The position numbers were made by a program, and so were the translations under genes. The notes beneath the pieces were generated by a model. That model saw only the letters and a program-made list of their open reading frames with translations. It was not told the origin of the DNA and did not search any database. Below, piece by piece: positions 1 through 7,953 of a stretch of 64,000 nucleotides of DNA. This DNA is from B1 sp964355075 (GTDB lineage Bacteria > Bacteroidota > Bacteroidia > UKL13-3): positions 124,001 to 188,000 of the forward strand of contig CAYHCF010000001.1 of NCBI GenBank assembly GCA_964355075.1, written 5' to 3'. Every line of letters begins with the position of its first letter. The first letter of the stretch is position 1.

Positions 1-840
1 AGAAATAATGGTTTGTGTTTTATTGATTTTGCCTGCTCTGCGCCTTATATTAAAATAGATATGCATCCGCAAAATGAAGCCGAACGATTGGATGCTATTT
101 TCTTTTCACCTCACAAATTTTTAGGGGGTCCCGGAACTTCAGGGATCTTAATTTTTAACAGTAAATTATACCATAACCTAGTTCCCGATCATCCGGGTGG
201 TGGAACCGTGAAATGGACAAATCCATGGAACGAATATGAGTATATTGACAGCATTGAAGAACGTGAAGATGGCGGAACCCCTCCGTTTCTTCAAACCATA
301 AAGGCCGCCTTATGTGTTAAGCTCAAAGAAGAAATGGGTATTGACAGGATTTTGAAAAGAGAAGCGGAAATTATGGAATATCTGTTCAGTCGCATATCAA
401 AAATCCCAAACCTGCATATCCTCGCCGGAAATGAAAAACATCGCCTGGGAGTGTTCTCTTTTTATATCGATGACCTGCATTTTAATTTTGGCGTTAAATT
501 ATTAAATGATAAATTCGGTATTCAGGTAAGAGGTGGATGTTCCTGTGCGGGAACTTACGGGCATTATTTATTGAACGTGGATCAGGCGCTATCTAAATCC
601 ATCACCAACGAAATTCATCAGGGCATTTTATCTAACAAACCGGGTTGGATCCGGATTTCGATACACCCCACTACCAGTAATGCCGACCTGAAGTTTGTTT
701 GTGATGCAGTTGAAGAAATGTGTCAGAAATTTGAGGAGTGGAAAAACGATTATCAATATCAATTGCAATCCAATGAATTTACACATAAAACCTTTGTGGA
801 TTCAAATAAAGAAATGGTTTTGAAATGGTTTGAGTTATAA
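1..840 (+). CDS. Class V aminotransferase / cysteine desulfurase-like PLP enzyme, 5' end outside window
   Basis: This is the C-terminal 279 residues of a fold-type I PLP enzyme of the class V aminotransferase family. The frame is open to base 1, so the TTG at 13 is an internal codon and the true start lies upstream of the window. The motif SPHKFLGGPGTSG carries the presumed PLP lysine (residue 39 of the fragment), and GWIRISIHP near the end is typical of the small domain. The segment RGGCSCAGTYGHYLL resembles the cysteine-containing loop of SufS/NifS-like proteins, but without the N-terminal half I cannot tell a desulfurase from another class V enzyme. It is convergent with the outer-membrane barrel gene downstream, with only 24 bases between them and no clear terminator hairpin. 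Confidence 0.85.
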   Translation, partial: RNNGLCFIDFACSAPYIKIDMHPQNEAERLDAIFFSPHKFLGGPGTSGILIFNSKLYHNLVPDHPGGGTVKWTNPWNEYEYIDSIEEREDGGTPPFLQTIKAALCVKLKEEMGIDRILKREAEIMEYLFSRISKIPNLHILAGNEKHRLGVFSFYIDDLHFNFGVKLLNDKFGIQVRGGCSCAGTYGHYLLNVDQALSKSITNEIHQGILSNKPGWIRISIHPTTSNADLKFVCDAVEEMCQKFEEWKNDYQYQLQSNEFTHKTFVDSNKEMVLKWFEL

Positions 841-864
841 CATTTTCGAAAACAAAACCTTCTC

Positions 865-2001
865 CTAAAACGCTTCAGCCATTGTAAAATATAGCCCCCG
901 GATATTTCCTTCACCAAATCCCATATCCATCCGAAAATTGATATGTTCTTTTCGCACTGCTATAAACCTCAGGCCAAAACCATAATTTGCTTTTGGTGAA
1001 GAAAATAAATCTTTTGAATTTTTGCCAACATTTCCTGCTCCGCCAAAAACAGTAAAACCCAGAGGTCCCCATATTGTTTTGCGCAATTCTACCTGAACAG
1101 CCGACATCATATTATCCCTATACCTGCCCCTATAATATCCCCGCATAATCATTTCATTACCCATCGTACCCATTAATCGATAAGGGATATCACCAAAATT
1201 GAAATTACCATAAACCTGCATGGCTAAAACATTTTGATTCCAAAGTTGAACAAATTTACGGGCATCAATAACTACATTTTCAAATTCATTTGTACTGCCC
1301 AATATTTTACTGTAGTAAAAGTTAGAGAGTTCAATATAGGTTCCATTTAATGGATAATAAATATTATCGCGGTTATCATAGGCAAGGGCTAAACCCAATC
1401 CGAAAACACTGTAACCCCTGATTCCAACAACGCCGCTATTTGTGGTAATACTTGCTGAACCGTATTCTAATTGAAACAAACGATCATATTGAAACTGAAC
1501 ACCGGCATACGCATTCTTAATAAACTGACGCATGAGTTTTGCGTTCAGGCGATGCATTTTAAAATCGTAATTTTCTTTGGCCGAATCCAGAACTTTATTC
1601 CCGATACCCCAGTATTTTTCATTAAAATCATTATAGATAAACTCCGCTTTCAGGTTGTACTTATTCTTTGCAAAAAAAATATCCGCTGAGGGCAGCACAC
1701 ATAATTGATGGTATTGGGTAAATAGTGTGTTTAACCTTAAAAAAGAAGGTCGGGTAATGCTATCCTGCTTCACTTTAAAAATATAACCTGCCGTTAATCC
1801 CAGTTGCCAGCCAGTTTCCGGAGAAATACCCCAGATAGGCAAAACAAAAAGATATTTATTTTTAGGGTGAACCGAATCGCCTTCAAAAATACGGTATCCC
1901 CTGTCCAGAAGTTTTTCAAGTTGATTCTTTTGCTGTGCGTTAACAGTAGAAAAAGTCAAATAGAAAAAGACAAACAGAAAAATACTCTTTTTCATGCGCA
2001 T
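865..2001 (-). CDS. BamA/TamA (Omp85) family outer-membrane beta-barrel, POTRA-less
   Basis: The 378-residue product starts with a signal peptide (MRMKKSIFLFVFFYLTFSTV, cleavage likely after VNAQ) and continues as alternating beta strands ending in FTMAEAF, with a terminal aromatic as in outer-membrane barrels. The motif RGYYRGRYRD matches the conserved xRGYxxGRYRD loop of the bacterial surface antigen (Omp85) domain, and VFGGAGNVG fits a late barrel strand. BamA/TamA proteins normally have POTRA repeats before the barrel; there is no room for them here, so this is a barrel-only member of unknown substrate, common in Bacteroidota. An alternative start six bases in (MKKSIF, 1995) is equally plausible. 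It is followed by no partner gene in the same direction; asnS lies 55 bases upstream on the same strand. Confidence 0.82.
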   Translation of the reverse strand: MRMKKSIFLFVFFYLTFSTVNAQQKNQLEKLLDRGYRIFEGDSVHPKNKYLFVLPIWGISPETGWQLGLTAGYIFKVKQDSITRPSFLRLNTLFTQYHQLCVLPSADIFFAKNKYNLKAEFIYNDFNEKYWGIGNKVLDSAKENYDFKMHRLNAKLMRQFIKNAYAGVQFQYDRLFQLEYGSASITTNSGVVGIRGYSVFGLGLALAYDNRDNIYYPLNGTYIELSNFYYSKILGSTNEFENVVIDARKFVQLWNQNVLAMQVYGNFNFGDIPYRLMGTMGNEMIMRGYYRGRYRDNMMSAVQVELRKTIWGPLGFTVFGGAGNVGKNSKDLFSSPKANYGFGLRFIAVRKEHINFRMDMGFGEGNIRGLYFTMAEAF

Positions 2002-2056
2002 CTCAGCTATTTACATGAAATGATCCGTAAAAATATATTCGATTTCCCCTGTTCCA

Positions 2057-3580
2057 TTAAGGTAATAATCGTCCATACATTCTCGGAAATGGAATACTTT
2101 CGCGCACATGTGGCAATTTACAAATCCAGGTTACCAAACGCTCCAATCCTAAGCCAAATCCGGCGTGAGGAACCGTACCAAAGCGACGTAAATCAAGGTA
2201 CCATTCAAAAGCCTCCATGGGTAACTCATGTTCTTTTATTTTTTCAATCAACAGTTTTTCATCCGTTTCACGCTCTCCTCCGCCTACAATTTCGCCGTAA
2301 CCTTCAGGTGCCAGTACATCAACCCCTCTGGCAAATCTGTGATTATCCGGATCACGTTTCAAATAAAATGCTTTCACTTCGTGCGGCCAGTTATACACCA
2401 TAATGGGTACATCAAATAAACGCGTAATAACGGTTTCATCACTTCCTCCCAAATCGCTTCCATAAGTAAAATTTTTGGCACTACTAAGCCATTGGGGGAT
2501 ATTTCTTTCCTGTTCTTCACTGTCACCCAACTCTTGCTTTAATTTATCAATCTGAGCCTGGTTAAATCCGATTTCGCCCTTTTTCATTCCGGGCGTTTTT
2601 ATTTTCTCTTCTCTATCGTTTATTTCGGTTTTAATTGCTGCAATTCTTTCCTGAACCGATTTCAACTCTTCTTCTAATGAGGTAATCGCGTTTTGTCCAT
2701 TCACATCCTGTTCCCCTTTAATGATGCGCACAGCCTCATCATACGTTAAACGGGGAAAAGCTTTACTAATATTTTTAAGGACGCTTGTATCTCTGCCAAT
2801 TATTTCCAATTCTTGTTTACAATGTTCTAATACGCTATTGGTAACGAATCGCAGAAAATTCTCGATCAGATCCATGTTATCAAAAATATCATAGAAAACC
2901 ATTTCCGGTTCTATCATCCAGAACTCACTCAGGTGCCTCCGGGTTTTCGATTTCTCCGCTCTGAAGGTGGGTCCGAATGTGTATATTTTCCCTAAGGAAA
3001 ATGCCATTGCCTCACCGTATAACTGACCACTCTGACTTAAATAAGCTGGATCGCCGTAAAAATCAGTTTCAAACAAATTACTGGTTCCTTCACAAGCGTT
3101 ACCTGTAAACAGGGGCGCATCCATTTGAACGAATCCTTCACCCTGAAAAAACGCGTGAATCGCAAAAATAATCCGGTTTCGAATTTTCATGATAGCCCAT
3201 TGCCTTTGGCTGCGTAACCACAGATGGCGTTTGTCCATTAAAAAATCTACCCCATGTTCTTTCTTTGCGATCGGGTATTCAATTGATTCCCCAATTAAGG
3301 TAATTCCGTTGGCCTGCAATTCAAAACCACCTATCTGGCGTTCATCTTTTACTATTTTTCCGCTTAGGGTCAAGGATGATTCCAGGCTCACTTTACGGGC
3401 TTCTTCAAACAAGGTTTCACCAACGCTGTCTAAACTCACTACGCATTGGCACCATCCGGTTCCATCACGCAAAACAATAAATACCAGGCCTTTGCTTTCA
3501 CGCTTATTACTGGCCCATCCCATCAATGTAACTTCCTGACCTTCATATTTGGCCAGATCTTTTATTAAAAATTTTTGCAC
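2057..3580 (-). CDS. asnS: Asparagine--tRNA ligase with a coiled-coil insertion
   Basis: Class II aminoacyl-tRNA synthetase that charges tRNA(Asn) in the cytoplasm. The N-terminal OB fold (about residues 1-100, GWASNKRESKGLVFIVLRDG) is followed by the class II core: motif 2 around FRAEKSKTRRHLSEFW (206-221) and motif 3 GFGLGLERLV (474-483). The protein is 507 residues, longer than the roughly 465 usual for bacterial AsnRS. The extra length is a charged helical stretch at about 288-366, rich in E, K and Q with heptad-like spacing, placed between the usual TYxEA segment and the SDLGGSDE segment. The C-terminus FPRMYGRLLP also differs from the FPRTPRNASF type of E. coli. The catalytic motifs look intact. 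The gene is probably transcribed alone from the 125-base gap upstream. Confidence 0.94.
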   Translation of the reverse strand: MQKFLIKDLAKYEGQEVTLMGWASNKRESKGLVFIVLRDGTGWCQCVVSLDSVGETLFEEARKVSLESSLTLSGKIVKDERQIGGFELQANGITLIGESIEYPIAKKEHGVDFLMDKRHLWLRSQRQWAIMKIRNRIIFAIHAFFQGEGFVQMDAPLFTGNACEGTSNLFETDFYGDPAYLSQSGQLYGEAMAFSLGKIYTFGPTFRAEKSKTRRHLSEFWMIEPEMVFYDIFDNMDLIENFLRFVTNSVLEHCKQELEIIGRDTSVLKNISKAFPRLTYDEAVRIIKGEQDVNGQNAITSLEEELKSVQERIAAIKTEINDREEKIKTPGMKKGEIGFNQAQIDKLKQELGDSEEQERNIPQWLSSAKNFTYGSDLGGSDETVITRLFDVPIMVYNWPHEVKAFYLKRDPDNHRFARGVDVLAPEGYGEIVGGGERETDEKLLIEKIKEHELPMEAFEWYLDLRRFGTVPHAGFGLGLERLVTWICKLPHVRESIPFPRMYGRLLP

Positions 3581-3705
3581 CTTAAAACCTCTTTCTTTTT
3601 ATTTAAATGAAGCGACGAAAATAAGGAATTTAGGTACAGGAACAAAAAGGCCGGAAAAGGAACCGGAGCAAAATGAAACTTCTGATGAATTTCAAAAGGA
3701 AAATT

Positions 3706-6700
3706 CTAGTTTAATAACAATTTTTTAGCATATACTTTTTCGCCTGCCTGAAGCCTGATGAAATAAATTCCTTTAGGTATATGCTGCAAATCGAGTGTTT
3801 CGGTCTGAAGTGTTTGAGCTTTTATTGTCTTTCCAGATAACCTATTTCCTAATATATCAAACAGCACTATTTCTATATCTTCTTTTTGAACTTTTAATAA
3901 CTTCAAAAACAATACTCCTTCACTCGGGTTTGGATAAATGCTGATTACATTCTCCATATTCATCATTTCATTGATACCGGTTGGAACTATATTTATCATA
4001 CGAACTGTTTCATCAGATTCATTTCCCGATAAATCCTTTACTTTATAGCGTAAGCTGATTAACCCCACAGGATAAGGAAGAGGAAATGGAATGGTAGGAG
4101 GAACATAGTTAGGCCTCATTTCGGAATCAGTGTTACAATTGTCTTCCAGTATTACCGAATCCGCAACAAATAATTTATTAGCAGGCCAGTTTGAACCACT
4201 CATATTTAGTAATTTTACACGTGGTTTAGTTAAATCTAAAATCCTCACTTCCCGCATCAGTGAATCCTTATTGCCGGAAGGATCTGAGGCCACATACCAC
4301 AAATAATAGATACCCGGTTTATTTATATTAACAGTACCCTTTTTTACAACGTTTATGCTTGAAACCGGCCAGTAATTATCAGATACGGTTACTCCAGAAT
4401 CTATATAAGGAGTGCCGGAACAGCCTTCCATACCTATTACTTTATAGCCTTTCAAAGTGATTGTGGGTGGTATAAAATCCCCGACAATCACCTGGATACA
4501 GGTAGTAGGAGCCACGTTATTGGATCCATCTACTGCATCATAACAAACCGAATAACTACCGAGGGTATTTACATCAACCATACCTTGTTTATATATGGTA
4601 ATAGCACTTTCCGGCCAGTAATTATCTTTAGCCCTAATTATTTTGAATAAATCAATCGGCGTATTTAAATTGTGTTTATAGATATTATCTTTTGGCAACA
4701 ATAATTCTGGTTTGGTGGTATCTCCCACAGTAATATTTCTATAAGCGATTGCCGTTCCAAATGCATCCGAAACCTGATAGGTAGCCAGGTAGTTTCCGAA
4801 TTTGGCGGTATCTATTGTACAGGTAACAACTACTAGAGAATCAATATTTACATTCTGATTGGTTCTGGCCATAAAACCCAGATCGGTATATTTATGATAA
4901 ACTTCAAAATAATAATTCAAAGAACCAAGGAGTGTAATAGTCGGGCCGGTTTGGTTGATCACAACAAATACCGTGCGTGTTAGCGTATCACTGGTATTGC
5001 CATATAAATCGGTGACGTAATATCGCAAAGTATTATATCCAACCATGCTGGTATCAACCGTGCCGATCACTTTATATTTAGCACTTATATTTCCTTCAAT
5101 ATTATCCATGGCTGAAACCCCGGGATCAACGAATGGTGCGTGAACATAAGTGTATAAGGGTGATAAACCATTAAGGGAGATTGTTGGTTTTATCTGATCC
5201 ATCGGGAAGTTAACATTATAATCTTTAAACACGCCCAGAAATACAATATTTGGATTTAATTGGGTTCCTGCATAAGTGACTCCCACACGCATCCGGCCAG
5301 TACCGATTGCCTGTGTATTGCTGATTAAAATACTATCTGTACGTTGTAAGTTCGTAGCATTCAATTCATTCATCACCAATTCATCTGTAGTAAAATCACC
5401 ATCTCTGTTGAAATCAATCCAGGCTTTCCTATCCATTGGACTTGTAGTTAGTACTCTGGAAATTTTTAAGGCAACTTTTTTGCCTCTGTATAAATTTGCA
5501 AATTGATTTCCACGTACCCATTCGTAACAAGGAGTATTTGAACCCGTTGAGGTATCTATACCGGATTGCAGAATAACACGACTGATCCCGATACTTCCAT
5601 CCGACTGAGAAATATTATTCAAGCACCCCGGGTTATTATAACTGTAAACACTGATATAGTCAAACTTGGTAATGGAATCGCTACCCAGACTATTACTCAC
5701 CACAAGTTTTACCGTAAATTTTGAAATTGCAGTAAATCGCACTTTTGGATTCCGGCTATTGGAGGTAGTTCCTGCTAAATATTGCACATTAGCACCTGGA
5801 GTGATGTTCCATTTCCAACTCGCAGGGCCAAATAAACTCATATCCGAAAAATAAAATGTATCTGTATTGAATCCCTGAACTTTATCTACCGAAAAACGAG
5901 CTATGGGTTTATAATTGACAGGTAAAAACCGAACGTTTTTGCAAGTAGTATCACTTCCAATGCAGTTATAAGTGACTAAACATATTTTTTTTGTATTAGA
6001 CGCGGTAACTGCATAAGATTTATTTATCATACTACCTGATGTATCATAGATTCCATCACCATCTGTATCCCATGAAAACTGCAGAAGTGATCCGGTTGAG
6101 GTATTCGAAAACTGAACTGGCTGATTGTGAAAAATGGTATCAGGAACAACCATATGCGATTGAGGAATGCTTGAACTCAATACCTTGATAGACCATCTGA
6201 TGGTGAAGCCAGCTGAGTCATATGGAGTTGGTATGCCTCCAGTGCCAACCATAAATCTTAAAAACAACCTGCTACCGCCTCTGATTCCGTTGTTTTTGAT
6301 CGCTAGTGGTAAAACGCCAATATTTGCTGCCCCCAGTTTTGCCAATATTGGTGCGGCTGAACTCGTGCCATTATGGATAACCAAAGTATCACTGGGTAAC
6401 ATCTTAATACGATCAACAAATAAGAAAATACTATCTGCACAGGGCTGTAATAAAAAACCCGGGCAGCCCGTTACCATCGATCGGGTATAAGACAAAGTTG
6501 GTCCGTTGGGTCCAAACAACAAGCCCTGATCCCAACTGCTGTTTGAGGAACCGGTACCACTGCACATATTGATACTGTTTATTATCTCTATAATGTCTGG
6601 CTTACAAATTGAATCCCATCCCCTGGCATTCCATACTTTCAGGCATATCGCATATTTACCCGGATAACCGCCAAACAACAAGGTGTTTTGATCAAAGGCA

Positions 6701-7776
6701 TTTGAAAAGAAATTTGCGAAGTATGGGTTTGGAACATTCGTTACCTCAGGAACAATAGACCATTGCCAATAATTTTGACCATAAGAACTTAAATCAAGCA
6801 GAGATACATAATCTGCCAAACCCACCAATTTCTTATTCACCGAAAAATTTGCTCTGGGTTTCACATTTGGAGTATCCACAAAAATATATCTGGTTATCGT
6901 ATCTCTTAAAAACAACCTATTCGACTCGTTGATACTTAATATTTTTACTGTTTTGAGTCCACGTGAGTTGAATGAATAGGTTAAGTACTTATTATATTTT
7001 GCGGTATCAATATAAGTTTCTGTTTCGTATTGAACAGATTGGGTTGTATAGCCGGCATTTAAAGGACTGGTTCCGGGCAATCTCCAATAACTTCTTGTTG
7101 CGTATGCGCTATTGGCAAATATTTTATAAGGACTGTTCATCCAAACCGTGTCGTCAGTTATGGCATAAGGCAATGACTGACCCGGGAAAAAATTTGCAAC
7201 CGGATTTAAAACAGGACCCGCAGTAAGGTGGTATTTTATACTGCCCGTAAACTGTCTGATGGTATTGGTGGGATTGGGAGCTGCACCGCTATATCCAACA
7301 TTTACTCCCGTCTGGATTGTGGCATTCGCATCGGAAAAGTTGCTATTGCCTCCAATATAAATTTTATACCCAATCTCTCCATCGGTACATCCAATGAAAA
7401 ACCCAAAAGTTGCCCCCATCGGAATTGGAATATTTAAAGGAATTGGAATACCGGTAAAGCTTGAAGGACCTGAATTAATATTCATGGACGGTATTGAACC
7501 TGCAAGTATCCACCCATTAGCGGAATTAATAGTGGGGGGTCCGTTAATTGCGGAAGTCTTATACCAAATCTCAACATACGTTAAGCCACCCACATTGCTG
7601 GCTGTTCCTATTTCAGAAATTGTGATTGGATTGATCGCATTCACATTAAAAGTGATTCCATTTTGCCCTCCACCCACTAATGAAGCGGAAATTGTGCTCA
7701 GGGTAGTTTGGGCTTTTAAATTTATTTCGGTAATAATAAATACCCAAAAAAGTATCATGTAGATTTTTGTTTTCAT
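3706..7776 (-). CDS. Large T9SS-secreted multidomain surface protein (PKD, GEVED, DUF5011-like repeats)
   Basis: A 1356-residue exported protein. I start it at the ATG at 7776 (MKTKIYMILFWVFIITEINL, a good signal peptide) rather than an in-frame codon 36 bases upstream, because the -7 promoter box lies between the two. After an N-terminal beta domain there are PKD-type domains (about 300-390, 540-615 and 625-710), a GEVED-type domain (about 725-855, with the calcium-loop-like WIDFNRDGDFTTDE), then several Ig-like DUF5011/HYR-type repeats with PYIDSGVTVSDNYWP-like starts (about 870-1180). The last 80 residues (from VISIYPNPSEGVLFLKL to YAKKLLLN) form a type A T9SS sorting domain. It is therefore likely exported by Sec, moved across the outer membrane by T9SS and anchored or released. 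Ligand and function are unknown; an adhesin or matrix role is an inference. Confidence 0.88.
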   Translation of the reverse strand: MKTKIYMILFWVFIITEINLKAQTTLSTISASLVGGGQNGITFNVNAINPITISEIGTASNVGGLTYVEIWYKTSAINGPPTINSANGWILAGSIPSMNINSGPSSFTGIPIPLNIPIPMGATFGFFIGCTDGEIGYKIYIGGNSNFSDANATIQTGVNVGYSGAAPNPTNTIRQFTGSIKYHLTAGPVLNPVANFFPGQSLPYAITDDTVWMNSPYKIFANSAYATRSYWRLPGTSPLNAGYTTQSVQYETETYIDTAKYNKYLTYSFNSRGLKTVKILSINESNRLFLRDTITRYIFVDTPNVKPRANFSVNKKLVGLADYVSLLDLSSYGQNYWQWSIVPEVTNVPNPYFANFFSNAFDQNTLLFGGYPGKYAICLKVWNARGWDSICKPDIIEIINSINMCSGTGSSNSSWDQGLLFGPNGPTLSYTRSMVTGCPGFLLQPCADSIFLFVDRIKMLPSDTLVIHNGTSSAAPILAKLGAANIGVLPLAIKNNGIRGGSRLFLRFMVGTGGIPTPYDSAGFTIRWSIKVLSSSIPQSHMVVPDTIFHNQPVQFSNTSTGSLLQFSWDTDGDGIYDTSGSMINKSYAVTASNTKKICLVTYNCIGSDTTCKNVRFLPVNYKPIARFSVDKVQGFNTDTFYFSDMSLFGPASWKWNITPGANVQYLAGTTSNSRNPKVRFTAISKFTVKLVVSNSLGSDSITKFDYISVYSYNNPGCLNNISQSDGSIGISRVILQSGIDTSTGSNTPCYEWVRGNQFANLYRGKKVALKISRVLTTSPMDRKAWIDFNRDGDFTTDELVMNELNATNLQRTDSILISNTQAIGTGRMRVGVTYAGTQLNPNIVFLGVFKDYNVNFPMDQIKPTISLNGLSPLYTYVHAPFVDPGVSAMDNIEGNISAKYKVIGTVDTSMVGYNTLRYYVTDLYGNTSDTLTRTVFVVINQTGPTITLLGSLNYYFEVYHKYTDLGFMARTNQNVNIDSLVVVTCTIDTAKFGNYLATYQVSDAFGTAIAYRNITVGDTTKPELLLPKDNIYKHNLNTPIDLFKIIRAKDNYWPESAITIYKQGMVDVNTLGSYSVCYDAVDGSNNVAPTTCIQVIVGDFIPPTITLKGYKVIGMEGCSGTPYIDSGVTVSDNYWPVSSINVVKKGTVNINKPGIYYLWYVASDPSGNKDSLMREVRILDLTKPRVKLLNMSGSNWPANKLFVADSVILEDNCNTDSEMRPNYVPPTIPFPLPYPVGLISLRYKVKDLSGNESDETVRMINIVPTGINEMMNMENVISIYPNPSEGVLFLKLLKVQKEDIEIVLFDILGNRLSGKTIKAQTLQTETLDLQHIPKGIYFIRLQAGEKVYAKKLLLN

Positions 7777-7797
7777 ATTGGTATTTATTAGTACATA

Positions 7798-7805
7798 CAA
7801 ATATA
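7798..7805 (-). promoter_or_regulatory. Bacteroidota -7 box (TATATTTG) for the T9SS gene
   Basis: On the minus strand TATATTTG matches TAnnTTTG exactly and sits 22 bases before the ATG at 7776. No good TTG -33 element is visible at the expected spacing. The match supports starting the gene at 7776. Confidence 0.6.
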
Positions 7806-7953
7806 ATAACAAATTTTTCGGAAATATTTAAACCGAAAACATTATTATTCTTAATTTCTTGTTAATTATTCTTGAAAAGCGATCTGACCGAAGGAGCTAT
7901 TTCAATAAGGAGGATTTTTTTGTTAATTTAAGTACACCATCCATAATCGGTTC

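Noticed and set aside
7394..7762. Plus-strand open frames opposite the large T9SS gene, such as 7394-7762 and 6167-6490
   Set aside because: They are antisense shadows with no recognisable domains; the minus-strand gene is continuous with signal and sorting domain.
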